NCBI RefSeq assembly: GCF_009377235.1
Contig: NZ_VMNX01000013.1
Span: 1-64,000 of the forward strand
Source: Streptomyces acidicola
GTDB taxonomy: Bacteria; Actinomycetota; Actinomycetes; Streptomycetales; Streptomycetaceae
Reading direction: 5' to 3'
DNA length: 64,000 nt
Below, in pieces: positions 51,480 through 61,312 of the stretch (the stretch's first letter is position 1; every line of letters starts with the position of its first letter). A model generated the notes under the pieces. The model was not told the origin of the DNA. It saw only the letters and a program-made list of their open reading frames with translations, and searched no databases. The position numbers were made by a program, and so were the translations under genes.

Positions 51480-53453
51480 TCAGTGAACGACCGGCAGCCG
51501 CAGCACACCCGTGTCCTCGGGCGTGCTGCTGACCGTGACCCGTTTGACGCCGCGGTTGCCGACGTACGCGTCGTCGCTGCCGGCGATCACGAACCGCAGT
51601 CGGTGCCCCGCCTCGTACCGGTGCACGATGCCCGGCAGCGACACGGTGAACGGCTTCGTCACGTCCGGGACACGCACGGGTGCCACCAGTCGGCGGACGA
51701 GGGTCTGCTTGCCGTCGGGCGCGACGTCGTACAGCTTCGCGAACAGCACGAGCTTGTCCGCCGCGTTCCCGGAGCCCTGCCCACGCTCGGCTCCTGGCGA
51801 TGTCACCCGGACGGTGACCCGGGGCGCGCCGACGACGTCGACGGGGGCGGTGAGGGGGCCGGTCGTCCAGGCGAGGTGCGTCCCCGGGGTGTCGTACGGT
51901 GGCGGGTCGGGAAAGCCGATCAGTCCGGCGAGGGAGCTCTCGGAATGGCTCGTCGGCGTCGGCCAGTTGGTGTAGGAGCGGCTCCCGGGGGCGACCTTCC
52001 TCGGGCTGTCGACGAGCGTTCCGTCTCCCGAGAGGTACAGGGTCTCGGTGAGGGCGGGGACCTGGGTGGCCGTGGCATACGTGCGCGCCGGGTCCGTGAC
52101 CCAGTCGCGGTAGTACGCGAACGCCGGTCCCGTGTCGACCTGGCGGTGCCGCAGATGGCGGTCGAACCAGGCGAGGATGCGGCGGCCGACATAGCTGGAC
52201 TCCAGGTTGCCCTTCGCCAGGTCGAGTTCGCCGGTCGGCGGGCCGGTGAGGCCGCTGCTGTGGCCCCATGCCTGCCAGATCATCCTGGTCTCGGTGCCCT
52301 GCGCCCTGAGCGTCCGGTAGGTCGCCGTGGCCTCGTCCAGGTTGAAGAGGGTGTCGGCCTGGCCCTGGATCAGGAGGGTCGGTGCCTTCACCATGCCGAG
52401 GTAGGAGACGGGGGACACGCTGCGGGTGTACGCCAGGAAATCCTTCGTCCGGTCCGCCGGGTAGCTGCCCGAGTTCAGCGTCCGGAACATCTCGCAGGCG
52501 CGGCTCACGAAGTGCAGACAGCGGCGGGAGTTGAAGCGGGACGGGTCGAGGCTCGGCGCGAGCAGCTGCTGGCCCTCCCCGATGAGGTAGAAGCCGTTGG
52601 TCCACTGCCACTTGAAGGCGCCGGGCACCGCGCGGGCGCCCGTGGCGTTGTTCGGGGCGACCGAGTAGGCGAGGTCGTTCCAGGTGATCATGGGGACGAG
52701 GGCGTCGACGCGGTGGTCGACGGAGGCCGTCGCCAGCTGGACCGCGCCGCCGTACGACCCGCCGATCATGCCGACTCGCGGGTCTCCCTTGCCGTCCTGG
52801 CTGACGAAGTCGGCCTTCGTGCCGTCGTCGGCGGCGCGCGTGCCCGCCAGGAAGTCGACGAGCCGGGATGCGGCGGCGCCGTCGACGCGCGGGTCGTCGA
52901 GGGAGATCAGGCAGCCGGACCGGCCGAAGCCGAGGCCGGAGTAGACGAGTCCGACATAGCCGCGCGCCGCGAACGCCCTGCCGATCTCGGCGGTCCCGCG
53001 GTCCGACTTGCTGCCGCCGAAGCCGTTGGTGGCGAGCACCGCGGGTGCCGGGTGGGCGGGGTCCACGCCGGCCGGGCGGTAGAGGTCGGCGTCGACCACG
53101 CAGGTCCGGCCGCCTGCCTGGACCGTGAACCTCAGAGCGGTGACGGTGTGCTGGCCGGCCGGCGGGGCGGGCGCGGCCGCTAGGGCCTGTGTCGGAAGTG
53201 GCGTCGTCCGCCCGGAGGGCGGGCCGGGCGGGGTCTGGTGCGTGCTCTCGGCGTGCCGGGCGGAAGCCCTCGTACTGGACGTACTTGGGCTTTCGCTCGG
53301 TGCGGCGAGAGTGCGTGCCAGGCGTCGCCCGGCAGGCGCCGCTTCCGACACAGGCCCTAGGAGCGGGACGGACAGTGCCGCTCCCAGAGCGAGGGCGAGC
53401 GAGGAACGGGTTCTGGACGCACGGGTGCGACGACGGGACACGAGGACCTCCAC
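51480..53453 (-). CDS. Secreted CocE/X-prolyl-dipeptidyl-aminopeptidase-like hydrolase with an in-frame MITE
   Basis: A 657-residue alpha/beta hydrolase with catalytic Ser in MIGGSYGGAVQLATA, Asp in LIQGQADTLFNL and His in QAWGHSSGLTG. The C-terminal jelly-roll domain is typical of CocE/NonD (PVDVVGAPRVTVRVTSPG). The start is the ATG at 53453, giving a signal peptide whose core is SSLALALGAALSVPLL. A 175-bp mobile element lies at 53183-53357, directly after the core, and adds 59 in-frame codons. Joined without it, the protein would read VPLLAAAPAPPAG. Export may still work because the core is intact. Confidence 0.88.
   Translation of the reverse strand: MEVLVSRRRTRASRTRSSLALALGAALSVPLLGPVSEAAPAGRRLARTLAAPSESPSTSSTRASARHAESTHQTPPGPPSGRTTPLPTQALAAAPAPPAGQHTVTALRFTVQAGGRTCVVDADLYRPAGVDPAHPAPAVLATNGFGGSKSDRGTAEIGRAFAARGYVGLVYSGLGFGRSGCLISLDDPRVDGAAASRLVDFLAGTRAADDGTKADFVSQDGKGDPRVGMIGGSYGGAVQLATASVDHRVDALVPMITWNDLAYSVAPNNATGARAVPGAFKWQWTNGFYLIGEGQQLLAPSLDPSRFNSRRCLHFVSRACEMFRTLNSGSYPADRTKDFLAYTRSVSPVSYLGMVKAPTLLIQGQADTLFNLDEATATYRTLRAQGTETRMIWQAWGHSSGLTGPPTGELDLAKGNLESSYVGRRILAWFDRHLRHRQVDTGPAFAYYRDWVTDPARTYATATQVPALTETLYLSGDGTLVDSPRKVAPGSRSYTNWPTPTSHSESSLAGLIGFPDPPPYDTPGTHLAWTTGPLTAPVDVVGAPRVTVRVTSPGAERGQGSGNAADKLVLFAKLYDVAPDGKQTLVRRLVAPVRVPDVTKPFTVSLPGIVHRYEAGHRLRFVIAGSDDAYVGNRGVKRVTVSSTPEDTGVLRLPVVH
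53181..53359. mobile_element. MITE with IS630-type ends, in frame in a signal peptide
   Basis: Terminal inverted repeats begin GGGCCTGTGTCGGAAG at 53183 and match the complement at 53357 for about 21 bp with one mismatch. TA dinucleotides flank the element (53181-53182 and 53358-53359, in a CTAG context), as expected for IS630/Tc1-like transposition. It encodes no transposase. Element plus duplicated TA is 177 bp, a multiple of 3, and it is open on the gene's strand. Confidence 0.9.
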
Positions 53454-53596
53454 GCAGAGGACAACCCGACTACCGGCCGATAGGTAACGGGCGGTTTGTC
53501 ATGGTGTGGCACGTGCCGGGACGGGTCAATTACCGTTTCGTAATTTTCTTGACAGGGATTCAGTGAACGACGTCCGCTCCTCCGGCACCCCCGGGC

Positions 53597-54559
53597 TCAC
53601 ACCAGCGCCGGCTCGTCCAGTGTCAGTGTGCCCGCGTCCGCGTCCAGCTCGGCCGTCACTCCGAACGGGATCGTCAGTGCTCCCTCCCGGTGCCCGAACC
53701 CGAACTCCTCCACGACCGGCACTCCGAGCCCCGCGAGCCGGTCGGTGAGCAGGGCGCGCACCTCGTTGTAGGGCGCGCACTCGGCCCAGGAGCCGAGCAG
53801 AATCCCCGAGACGCCGTCGAGCCAGCCCGCGCGCAGGAGTTGGGTGAGGTAGCGGTCGAGGCGGTACGTCTCCTCGCCGACGTCCTCCAGGCAGAGCAGT
53901 CCTCCGCGCGCGGAGGGCCGGCCGTGCGGGTTGCCCAGCTCGGTCGCGAGCAGGCACAGGCAGCCCCCGAGCAGGAGGCCCCGGGCCCGCCCGGGTACCA
54001 GCGCGGTCGTCCCGGCGGGGGCGATGGTCCGTACCGTCTCCGGCTCGAAGAGGGTGGCCCGCAGATGCTCCTGGGCAGTCGCGTTCTTGAGGAAGTCGAC
54101 GCCCGCCGCCATCGGACCGTGCAGGGTGACCAGTCCGGCCCGGGTCGCGAACGCCTCGTGCAGCGCGGTGATGTCGCTGAACCCGACGAACACCTTGGGG
54201 CCCGCCGCGCGTATCGCGTCCCAGTCGAGCAGGTCGACCATCCGCTGCACCCCGTAGCCGCCCCGGGCGCACAGCACGGCGTCCACGGACGGATCGCACC
54301 AGGCGGCCTGAAGGTCGGCGGCCCGGTCGGCGTCCGTGCCCGCGAGGTAGTCGAACCCCGAGTGCCGGTCGAGCACATGGGGTGCCACGACGGGTTCCAG
54401 GTCCCAGCCGCGCAGGAGGTCGAGTCCCGTGCTCAGCCGCTCCTCGGGGACTGGTCCGCTGGGCGCGACGATCGCCACCCGGGCTCCGGGGGCGAGACGG
54501 GCGGGCCGGGTCAGCGAGGCCGGAGAGGACGGCGGAACCGGACGGGTCGGTGCTGTCAC
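53597..54559 (-). CDS. LD-carboxypeptidase (peptidase family S66)
   Basis: A 320-residue muramoyltetrapeptide carboxypeptidase-like protein. The nucleophile Ser is in VFVGFSDITALHE, the Glu in LCLEDVGEETYRLDR and the His in FGHREGALTIPFG. It removes the D-Ala end of peptidoglycan tetrapeptides in recycling. The start is the GTG at 54559, overlapping the S9 stop (GTGA). It is the last gene of the four-gene unit. Confidence 0.9.
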   Translation of the reverse strand: MTAPTRPVPPSSPASLTRPARLAPGARVAIVAPSGPVPEERLSTGLDLLRGWDLEPVVAPHVLDRHSGFDYLAGTDADRAADLQAAWCDPSVDAVLCARGGYGVQRMVDLLDWDAIRAAGPKVFVGFSDITALHEAFATRAGLVTLHGPMAAGVDFLKNATAQEHLRATLFEPETVRTIAPAGTTALVPGRARGLLLGGCLCLLATELGNPHGRPSARGGLLCLEDVGEETYRLDRYLTQLLRAGWLDGVSGILLGSWAECAPYNEVRALLTDRLAGLGVPVVEEFGFGHREGALTIPFGVTAELDADAGTLTLDEPALV

Positions 54560-56571
54560 TTGGCGAGCTCCAGGGTCGGGATACCGGGTGGGTTCAGGCC
54601 GAAGACCTGTGCGTACAGGGAGAGTTCGGACTCCAGTACCCGCACCATGGTGGTGGCCCGCCGGAATCCGTGGCCCTCGCCCTCGAACGCGATGTAGGCG
54701 TGCGGGACCCGCTGTCCCTCCAGCCTCGCCAGGAACCGCTCGCACTGCGCGGGCGGGCAGATCACGTCGTCGAGTCCCTGGAGGAGGAGGAACGGGGTGG
54801 TGACCCGCTCGGCGTGCTCGGCGGGCGAGCGCTCCGCGTACCGTGCCGGGACCTCGGCGAGCGGGCCGACCAGCGTCTCCAGGTACTGCGACTCGAAGTC
54901 GTGGGTCTCCCCCGAGCCCCAGCTCGCGAGGTCGAGGATCGGGTACAGGATCGTGCCGCAGGCGTAGAGGTCGGTCGTGGTGAGGGACGCCGCCGTGGTC
55001 CAGCCGCCGGCGCTGCCGCCCCGGATGGCGAGCCGGTCACGGTCGGCGGTGCCCTCGTCGGCGAGCGCGCGGGCGACGGCCGCGCAGTCCTCGACGTCGA
55101 CGACGCCCCACTGCTCGCGCAGCCGGTCGCGGTAGGCCCGTCCGTACCCGGTGGACCCGCCGTAGTTGACCTCGGCCACGCCGATGCCGCGTGAGGTGAA
55201 GTAGGCGATCGCCAGGTCCAGGACGAGCGGCGCCCGGCTGGTGGGGCCGCCGTGGGCCCAGACCACGTAGGGCGGCAGTTCGTCGCCGGGTGCCACATGG
55301 TCCGGGTGGTGGGGCGGATAGACGTGTGCGTGGATCTCGCGTCCGGCTGGTCCGTGGAAGGTGCGGATCTGGGGCTCGGGGTAGTACGCCGGGTCCACCG
55401 GGTCGTCCTGGGCGGCGCCGATCACGCGCGCGTGGCCGATGGGGGCGCCCCCGCGCGTGCTCGGCCGCGCATGGGGGACGGTGTCCAGCTCGACCACCTC
55501 GTACGCGCTGCGGGGGCTCGCCCCGATGCTCACGACGCGGCCGCCGTGCACGGCGAGCGTCGGTGCGTACTCGGTCCAGGGGCCGGCCGCGTCGACGACC
55601 TCGCCGGTCTCCGGATCGAGGATGCCGAGCGCGGTGGCTCCCCGTCCGTGCACGACGGCGATCAGTCCGCTCTCCAGGGGCGCGAACCAGCGCGACCCGA
55701 TCTTCCACAGCGGCCCGCCGAACTCCTCGGCCCGCGCGCAGAGGGCGCGTTCCCGGCCGTCCGGTCCCAGCCCGTACAGGTTCCACCAGCCCGTGCGGTC
55801 GCTGGAATACACGAGGGTGCCGTCTGCCGCCCAGTCGGCCTGGGCGATGGACTCCTCGGGGCCGCCGGCCGCGGTCCGCGGCTCCCGGAGCGTGCCGTCG
55901 TCGGTCACGTCGGCGACGACCAGCTCCGTGCCGTCCCAGGGCATGCGCGGGTGGTCCCAGGCGAGCCAGGCCGCGCGCCGCCCGTCGGGGGAGACACGGG
56001 GGCCCGTGACGAAGCGGTGTCGCTCCTCGGTCAGTTCCCTTACGGCGTCACGGTCCTGGGCCGCGGAGCCGTCCAGGGGCACGGCGGCGAGGACGCGCCG
56101 TACGTCCGTCGGTCCGTCGCCGGTGAACTCCTCCAGGACGCACCACACCTCGTCCCGGTCCGGCCGCAGCTGCGGGTCCACCCACCTCAGGCCGCCGCCC
56201 GCGGAGGACAGCGGGGTGAGGGGCTGGGGGTCGGCGCCCGCCCGGTACCGGTAGAGCCGCTGGTCGGCGAAGTTCACGAACACCACGAGGGGCTCGCCGT
56301 CCCGTACCGTTCCGGCCCACGGCTGTCCGCCGTACTCGATGACCCGGCTGCGCACGTTCCACGGGGCGGGCAGCAAAGACTCCTCCCCGCCGTCGGGTCC
56401 TCGCCGGACCAGGGTGCGCCGTCCGCCCTCGGTGGGCCGTGGCTCGGTCCACCAGACCTCCTCGCCGACGAAGCCCACGTACTCGGCGTGGCCGTCGTGC
56501 GCGGCGGCGAGCGTCGCGTCGATCGGCGAGGGCCACGAACCGTACGGCAGCGTCTGCACCTGATCCCCCAT
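54556..56571 (-). CDS. Prolyl oligopeptidase-family (S9) peptidase
   Basis: A 671-residue S9 peptidase. The N-terminal ~400 residues form a beta-propeller with WD40-like blades (YSSDRTGWWNLYGLGPDG). The C-terminal hydrolase has the Ser elbow IRGGSAGGWTTAAS, Asp in LQGLDDVICPP and His in EGEGHGFRR. No signal peptide, so it should act in the cytoplasm on small peptides. The start is the ATG at 56571. Confidence 0.92.
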   Translation of the reverse strand: MGDQVQTLPYGSWPSPIDATLAAAHDGHAEYVGFVGEEVWWTEPRPTEGGRRTLVRRGPDGGEESLLPAPWNVRSRVIEYGGQPWAGTVRDGEPLVVFVNFADQRLYRYRAGADPQPLTPLSSAGGGLRWVDPQLRPDRDEVWCVLEEFTGDGPTDVRRVLAAVPLDGSAAQDRDAVRELTEERHRFVTGPRVSPDGRRAAWLAWDHPRMPWDGTELVVADVTDDGTLREPRTAAGGPEESIAQADWAADGTLVYSSDRTGWWNLYGLGPDGRERALCARAEEFGGPLWKIGSRWFAPLESGLIAVVHGRGATALGILDPETGEVVDAAGPWTEYAPTLAVHGGRVVSIGASPRSAYEVVELDTVPHARPSTRGGAPIGHARVIGAAQDDPVDPAYYPEPQIRTFHGPAGREIHAHVYPPHHPDHVAPGDELPPYVVWAHGGPTSRAPLVLDLAIAYFTSRGIGVAEVNYGGSTGYGRAYRDRLREQWGVVDVEDCAAVARALADEGTADRDRLAIRGGSAGGWTTAASLTTTDLYACGTILYPILDLASWGSGETHDFESQYLETLVGPLAEVPARYAERSPAEHAERVTTPFLLLQGLDDVICPPAQCERFLARLEGQRVPHAYIAFEGEGHGFRRATTMVRVLESELSLYAQVFGLNPPGIPTLELAK

Positions 56572-56584
56572 TTCCCTGTCGTCC

Positions 56585-57919
56585 CTAGGCCGTCCGCAGG
56601 AAGCGGTCCAGGACATGTACCCCGAAGTGCAGTGCTTCGACCGGTACGCGCTCGTCGACACCGTGGAAGAGCGCCCCGTAGTCGTAGCCCTCCGGCAGCT
56701 TCAGCGGCGAGAACCCGTAGCCGGTGATGCCGAGGCGTGAGAACTGCTTGGCGTCCGTGCCGCCCGACATGCAGAACGGCACCACGTGGCCCTCGGGCGC
56801 GAACTCCTCGACGGCGGCCCGCATCCGTGCGAACGTCGCCGATTCCACGGGCGACTGGAGGGCCGCCTCGCGGTGGTGGAACTCCCAGTCCACGTCGGGT
56901 CCGGTGAGCCGGTCGAGGGTCGTACGGAACTCGTCCTCGCCGCCGGGCAGATACCGGCCGTCCACGTACGCGACGGCCTCCCCGGGGATCACGTTGACCT
57001 TGTACCCGGCGTCCAGCATGGTCGGGTTGGCGCTGTTGCGGACGGTCGGTTCGACCAGCGCGGCGGCCGGGCCGAGCTTGCCGAGGAGTCCGTCGACACC
57101 GTCGGGGTCGTCGAGGTCGGGTTCGATCTTGTACAGGGCGGCCAGTTCGGTGAGGGCGGCGCGCACGGTCGGGGTGAGCCGGACGGGCCACTCGTGGGCG
57201 CCGATGCGTGCGATGGCCGCCGCCAGCCGGGTGACCGCGTTCGAGCGGTTCACCTTGGAGCCGTGGCCCGCCCGTCCGCGCGCGGTGAGCTTCAGCCAGC
57301 CGGTGCCGCGCTCACCCGCCGCGATGGGGTAGATCTGCCGTCCGGAGCCGTCGTGGAAGGTGAACGCACCCGACTCGCTGATGCCCTCGGTGCAGCCCTC
57401 GAAGAGTCCGGCGTGTTCGTCGGCGAGGAACCCGGAGCCGTCCTCGGCGCTCGCCTCCTCGTCGGCGGTGAAGGCGATGACGAGATCGCGCCGGGGCCGC
57501 ACCCCGAACCGTGCCCAGGCGCGCACGACCGCGAGGATCATCGCGTCCATGTTCTTCATGTCGACCGCGCCCCGCCCCCAGACGACGCCGTCGCGGATCT
57601 CCCCGGAGAACGGGTGCACGCTCCAGTCCTCCGCCTGGGCCGGCACCACGTCCAGGTGACCGTGGACGAGCAGCGCGTCGGCGGACGGGTCGGTGCCCTC
57701 GATGCGGGCGACGACGTTCGTGCGGCCCTTGGTGCGCTCCAGCAGGGCGGGCTCCAGGCCGGCCCCGGCCAGCTGCTCGGCGGCGTACTCGGCGGCCGGG
57801 CGCTCCTGGCAGTCCCCGCCGCCGCGGTTGGTGGTGTCGATGCGGATGAGGTCGGAGGTGAACCGTACGACCTCGTCGAGCGCCTCCTCGTCGACGTGCC
57901 CTCGTGTGCTGTCAGCCAT
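56585..57919 (-). CDS. M20/M25/M40 metallo-hydrolase (peptidase)
   Basis: A 444-residue co-catalytic zinc hydrolase with HGHLDVVPA, VWGRGAVDMKNMDAM and FTADEEASAEDG, plus the inserted dimerisation domain (about 190-310) and the distal His in YGALFHGVDERVP. It would hydrolyse amino-acid amide or peptide bonds. The start is the ATG at 57919, inside the end of the M55 gene (8-bp overlap). Confidence 0.92.
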   Translation of the reverse strand: MADSTRGHVDEEALDEVVRFTSDLIRIDTTNRGGGDCQERPAAEYAAEQLAGAGLEPALLERTKGRTNVVARIEGTDPSADALLVHGHLDVVPAQAEDWSVHPFSGEIRDGVVWGRGAVDMKNMDAMILAVVRAWARFGVRPRRDLVIAFTADEEASAEDGSGFLADEHAGLFEGCTEGISESGAFTFHDGSGRQIYPIAAGERGTGWLKLTARGRAGHGSKVNRSNAVTRLAAAIARIGAHEWPVRLTPTVRAALTELAALYKIEPDLDDPDGVDGLLGKLGPAAALVEPTVRNSANPTMLDAGYKVNVIPGEAVAYVDGRYLPGGEDEFRTTLDRLTGPDVDWEFHHREAALQSPVESATFARMRAAVEEFAPEGHVVPFCMSGGTDAKQFSRLGITGYGFSPLKLPEGYDYGALFHGVDERVPVEALHFGVHVLDRFLRTA

Positions 57920-58745
57920 ACTGTTCCTCCACCGCGGCCGAAACGATCGTGGTGACCGCCTTGAACGTGCGAATGCCCTCGTACATGGTCGCGCTGGTGT
58001 AGGCGACCTTCCGCTCTCCGATACGGTCCACGCCCGGGACGACGGTGGCCGCCATCGCCAGGTGCTCCGCGTCGAACTCCAGCGCCACGGTGAACGGCCC
58101 GTCGGCGGCCGGTTCGTGACGCACCGCCAGCGATGCCGCCTGCTGGGCCGCCGCGCGGATGTCGGCGGCCGTCCTGGCCGGTGTCCGGCACACCGCCGCG
58201 TACCGCGACACATGGTCCTTGACCGCGACCTTGAGCGCCTCGGGAGCGTACCCGAGGGCGTCCTCGCAGGCCACGTCGTCGCCGGTGACGAGGACGACGG
58301 GGACGCCGTACTCGGCGACGACGTGCGCGTTCAGCAGACCCTCACTCGCCCGTACGTCATTGATCCACACCCCGGTGATCGAGTTCGCGAGGTAGGTGTG
58401 GGCGAGGACGCCCTCCATGCCGGCGCCCGCGTGGTAGCCGACGAACGCGATGCCGTCCACGTCTCCGTGCTGCACGCCCTCGACCATGGACAGGGACTTG
58501 TGGCGTCCGGTGAGCATCTGGGCACGCTCGTCGAGCCGCTCCAGCAGCAGGTTGCGCATGGACCAGTGCGCTTCGTTGATCAGTACCTCGTCGGCTCCGC
58601 CGTCGAAGAAGCCGAGCACCGCCGCGTTCACGTCCGAGGTGAACATCGACCGGCACCGCTCCCACTGCGGTGTCCCCGGCAGCACGTCGCCCGGCCAGGT
58701 CACACCGGTGGCGCCTTCCATGTCGGCGCTGATGAGGATCTTCAT
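57912..58745 (-). CDS. M55 family D-aminopeptidase (DppA-like)
   Basis: The 277-residue protein has the DppA metal ligands ADMEGATG (Asp and Glu), INEAHWSM (His) and FVGYHAGAGMEG (His). Known members are self-compartmentalising D-aminopeptidases active on D-Ala peptides. The start is the ATG at 58745. It heads the unit with M20, S9 and S66 genes, suggesting a role in salvage of D-amino-acid-containing wall peptides. Confidence 0.92.
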   Translation of the reverse strand: MKILISADMEGATGVTWPGDVLPGTPQWERCRSMFTSDVNAAVLGFFDGGADEVLINEAHWSMRNLLLERLDERAQMLTGRHKSLSMVEGVQHGDVDGIAFVGYHAGAGMEGVLAHTYLANSITGVWINDVRASEGLLNAHVVAEYGVPVVLVTGDDVACEDALGYAPEALKVAVKDHVSRYAAVCRTPARTAADIRAAAQQAASLAVRHEPAADGPFTVALEFDAEHLAMAATVVPGVDRIGERKVAYTSATMYEGIRTFKAVTTIVSAAVEEQYG

Positions 58746-58869
58746 GGTGCTTCACGTTACGCGTCGGCGGGGGATACCGCCGACCGGCACCCGGAACCTC
58801 CCGCAACCCACCAGCACCGCGCCCGATGGCCGTGAACAGGATCCGACTGCCGCGCCCATAGAAGTGCCT

Positions 58870-59060
58870 CGGCGGCGTGTGCGGCAGGACGCCTTCGGAG
58901 GCCGGCCGGTACATCACCTGCCGAAGCGTGACCTTGAGTGGGGCGTACCCCCAACGATCTGCCTCGCCCGGTCCACCACGGCCGGCCACCGCACCCGCTC
59001 ACGCGCCATGCGGTACACGTACCCCTTGCCGTCGTCCGGCCTCTGGACCGTGGCCGATCC
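58870..59060 (-). pseudogene. Frameshifted remnant of a phage- or plasmid-like protein
   Basis: Reading minus, one frame gives YVYRMARERVRWPAVVDRAR, and after a shift of about 1-2 bases another gives GYAPLKVTLRQVMYR, then SEGVLPHTPPRH. The second part resembles a helical 'TLRQxYYRLVxxGxxPxT' motif seen in some Streptomyces phage- or plasmid-related proteins. The rest is absent. The family identity is tentative. Confidence 0.3.
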
Positions 59061-59102
59061 GGGTTGTCCAGGGGCCGGAACGTGAAGCTCAGGGCGTACG
59101 GG

Positions 59103-59783
59103 TCAGCTCGCCCCGCCCTGGCCGGCGCTGCCCATCGGGCCGACCTTGACGGGGGAGCCGGCGCCATCGGTGACGGGCAGGGTGGCGGCGCCCGGCCATT
59201 CGAGGGAGAACGACTTCGTCTCGTCCGGCGGGGTCACCACAAGTGCGGTGACGCTGACGCCCGAGCCGCCCGAGTCGTTGATCGGGTAGGTGACGCCGAA
59301 GTGCACCGACTCGCCGTCCTTGAGGATCATCGGGCTGGACTCCTGACCACTGCGCGTGGCGGACAGATCCCCCTCGCTGGTCTTCAGGTCGACGCCCGCG
59401 TATCCGGACAGGGCGCAGTCCGAACCGCCGCCGTTCACGAACGTGACCGCGACTGTGCCCTCGGTGTCGCCGTCGATGGTGCTGTCCTGCGCGGTGATGG
59501 CCAGGTCGTCGGTGCGGCACTTGCCGACCTTGGCGTTCTCGTCGGAGCCGCTCCCGGCGGCCGTGCCCTGTCCACCGGAGCCCTTTTCGCCACCCTGATC
59601 CGAACCACCCTGATCCGAACCACCCTGATCCGAACCGTCCGAGCCCGAACCGCCGCCCGTGGAAGACGCAGAGGACGCGGACGACCCGTCGCTCTGTGCC
59701 GTGCCGTCATCGCCGTTGCAGGCCGTGAGCGAGAGACCCGCAGCAACAGCCAGGGCAGCGAAGGTGAGCTTGCGAACGCGCAT
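59103..59783 (-). CDS. Lipoprotein with a DUF4232-like domain
   Basis: A 226-residue lipoprotein. The signal peptide ends in a lipobox LSLTAC (Cys22). A Ser/Gly/Asp linker follows, with three GSDQG units from 15-bp repeats. The C-terminal ~130 residues read as DUF4232 (CRTDDLAITA, GTVAVTFVNGGGSDCALSGY, FGVTYPINDSGGSGVSVTAL). It is anchored outside the membrane; the function is unknown. The start is the ATG at 59783 after GAGGAAG. Confidence 0.85.
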   Translation of the reverse strand: MRVRKLTFAALAVAAGLSLTACNGDDGTAQSDGSSASSASSTGGGSGSDGSDQGGSDQGGSDQGGEKGSGGQGTAAGSGSDENAKVGKCRTDDLAITAQDSTIDGDTEGTVAVTFVNGGGSDCALSGYAGVDLKTSEGDLSATRSGQESSPMILKDGESVHFGVTYPINDSGGSGVSVTALVVTPPDETKSFSLEWPGAATLPVTDGAGSPVKVGPMGSAGQGGAS

Positions 59784-61312
59784 CGTTTCTTCCTCAGTCT
59801 CGATAGGAGGTGCCGGCTGCTCGGTCCGAGTCGGTACGAGCGAGCGCTTGTGCTCACCAGGACCTGCCCGACCGACGAACCGTTCCGCCCAACTGCTGCC
59901 TAAGACACCTCCGTTACATACGCAACCCTGCACACTGCGGACCACCACGGCGAAGACCGGGCCGCTCCCGTACCTCTGCCGTGCCCCTCCCCTGACGCCG
60001 TCCGGCCCGGGAAACGGGGCCCGAACACGGTGTCCCCCGGCACGTCGGGGCCCCATCCGGCGGCCGGCCGTGACGCCGGCTCCGGCCACCAATCGGCACC
60101 ATTTCGCGATCACCGCCCGCTGGGACGGACTCGTGACCCAGCGGATCTTGACCACGATTGTCAGCGCCGGATCCTGGCCCGCGGACGCGGTGGTCGCCGC
60201 GTGCCCGAGGCCGGCTGAGAGCAGCCGCGCAACGTCGGGAAAGGGCGGCGCCCCCCGCTCGCCGCCCTGGTGGCACCCGAAGGCGCTCGCCGTCGGCTTC
60301 CCGACGGGCGCGTGACGCTGTCCCAGCGGCTGACCGCGGCGCCCCCTTCCGTCGTCGCCCCGCGCCTGGTCCCCCAGACCGGGCGGGCGTTCACGAAGGC
60401 CGGCGGCGCGATTCGGGTTCGCCGCGTTCGGCGGGCCCCTCGGACGATCCGCGGGTGCGGTGGATCACCCAGTACCTACCAGGAGAGGTCGCCCGGGAGT
60501 TGTTCGCCGCCCGGGACGCCGACGCGGTCGAGCAGCAGCAGATGGTGATCCCCGCCCGCGCGCTGGGGCACTCCTGTTTCCGCGACGGGGGCCGCCGCAC
60601 CCACGGCCTTCACATCGCCTTCACTGACGTCGAGTTCGCCGACTTCTCGATCGGATGACGCCGCCTCCGCCCGGGGAACGGCGAGGCATGTGGCCGACCC
60701 CCGCGGGCTAGCCGCTTCAGCGCTGCGATGGCCTTTCACGTACGGTCGGCAGGGCATCGTAGTGCCTGGGCCTCCTGCCGGGCCTTCAGCCGCCTCGCCT
60801 GACCCGCATGCCGACAGCCACGCCGCCGCCCGTCGCCGCGATCATCGATTGTGGCGGGGATGTGAAGCCCGGATGATCTCGCTTCTCCCCGGGTGATCTC
60901 AACCCCTTGCCGAGGATGGCTTTGCAGGTCAACTCCCGTAAGATGAGCGCGCTTCGGCGTAAGACATCGCCGAGATGCGGCAGGACTTGATGGCGGTAAG
61001 CACCTGCGTTCGCCGCCTGTCTGTAATGGAGTCCTGATCGACGGTGACTGAAAGTAGGACCGGCCCGGCGGCTGTGTCAGAGGCCAACGGTTGCGAGGCA
61101 TTTGAAGGCCCCGTGATGCGTGAGGGCCAACGACTTCCTTCATCTCGGGTCTTGCGCCGGACCATCCGGGCCGACAGGCGGTTTGCCGCATCGCAGCGCT
61201 TCGGCTCAACTTTCCGGTACCGCTCGGCCCCCACCGCCGTATGGGCGGCGAACTGCCGTCGATATCCGGAGACTTGCCCCTTTTCCCCTTAATCCCCTAG
61301 GACCCCTTTTCC
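59784..61312. other. Long stretch without a convincing gene
   Basis: Between the lipoprotein and cvnA there is no complete ORF with normal codon use. A short fragment at 60436-60658 looks coding. The last ~400 bp before cvnA are the likely site of its promoter. No RNA gene or mobile-element end was seen. Confidence 0.4.
60436..60658 (+). pseudogene. Possible 3' fragment of an unrecognised gene
   Basis: A run of about 70 codons (WITQYLPGEVARELFAARDA, RALGHSCFRDGGRRTHGLHI, FTDVEFADFSIG) has normal GC-rich codon use and a natural C-terminus, but the upstream frame becomes noise. No family recognised. Confidence 0.25.
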
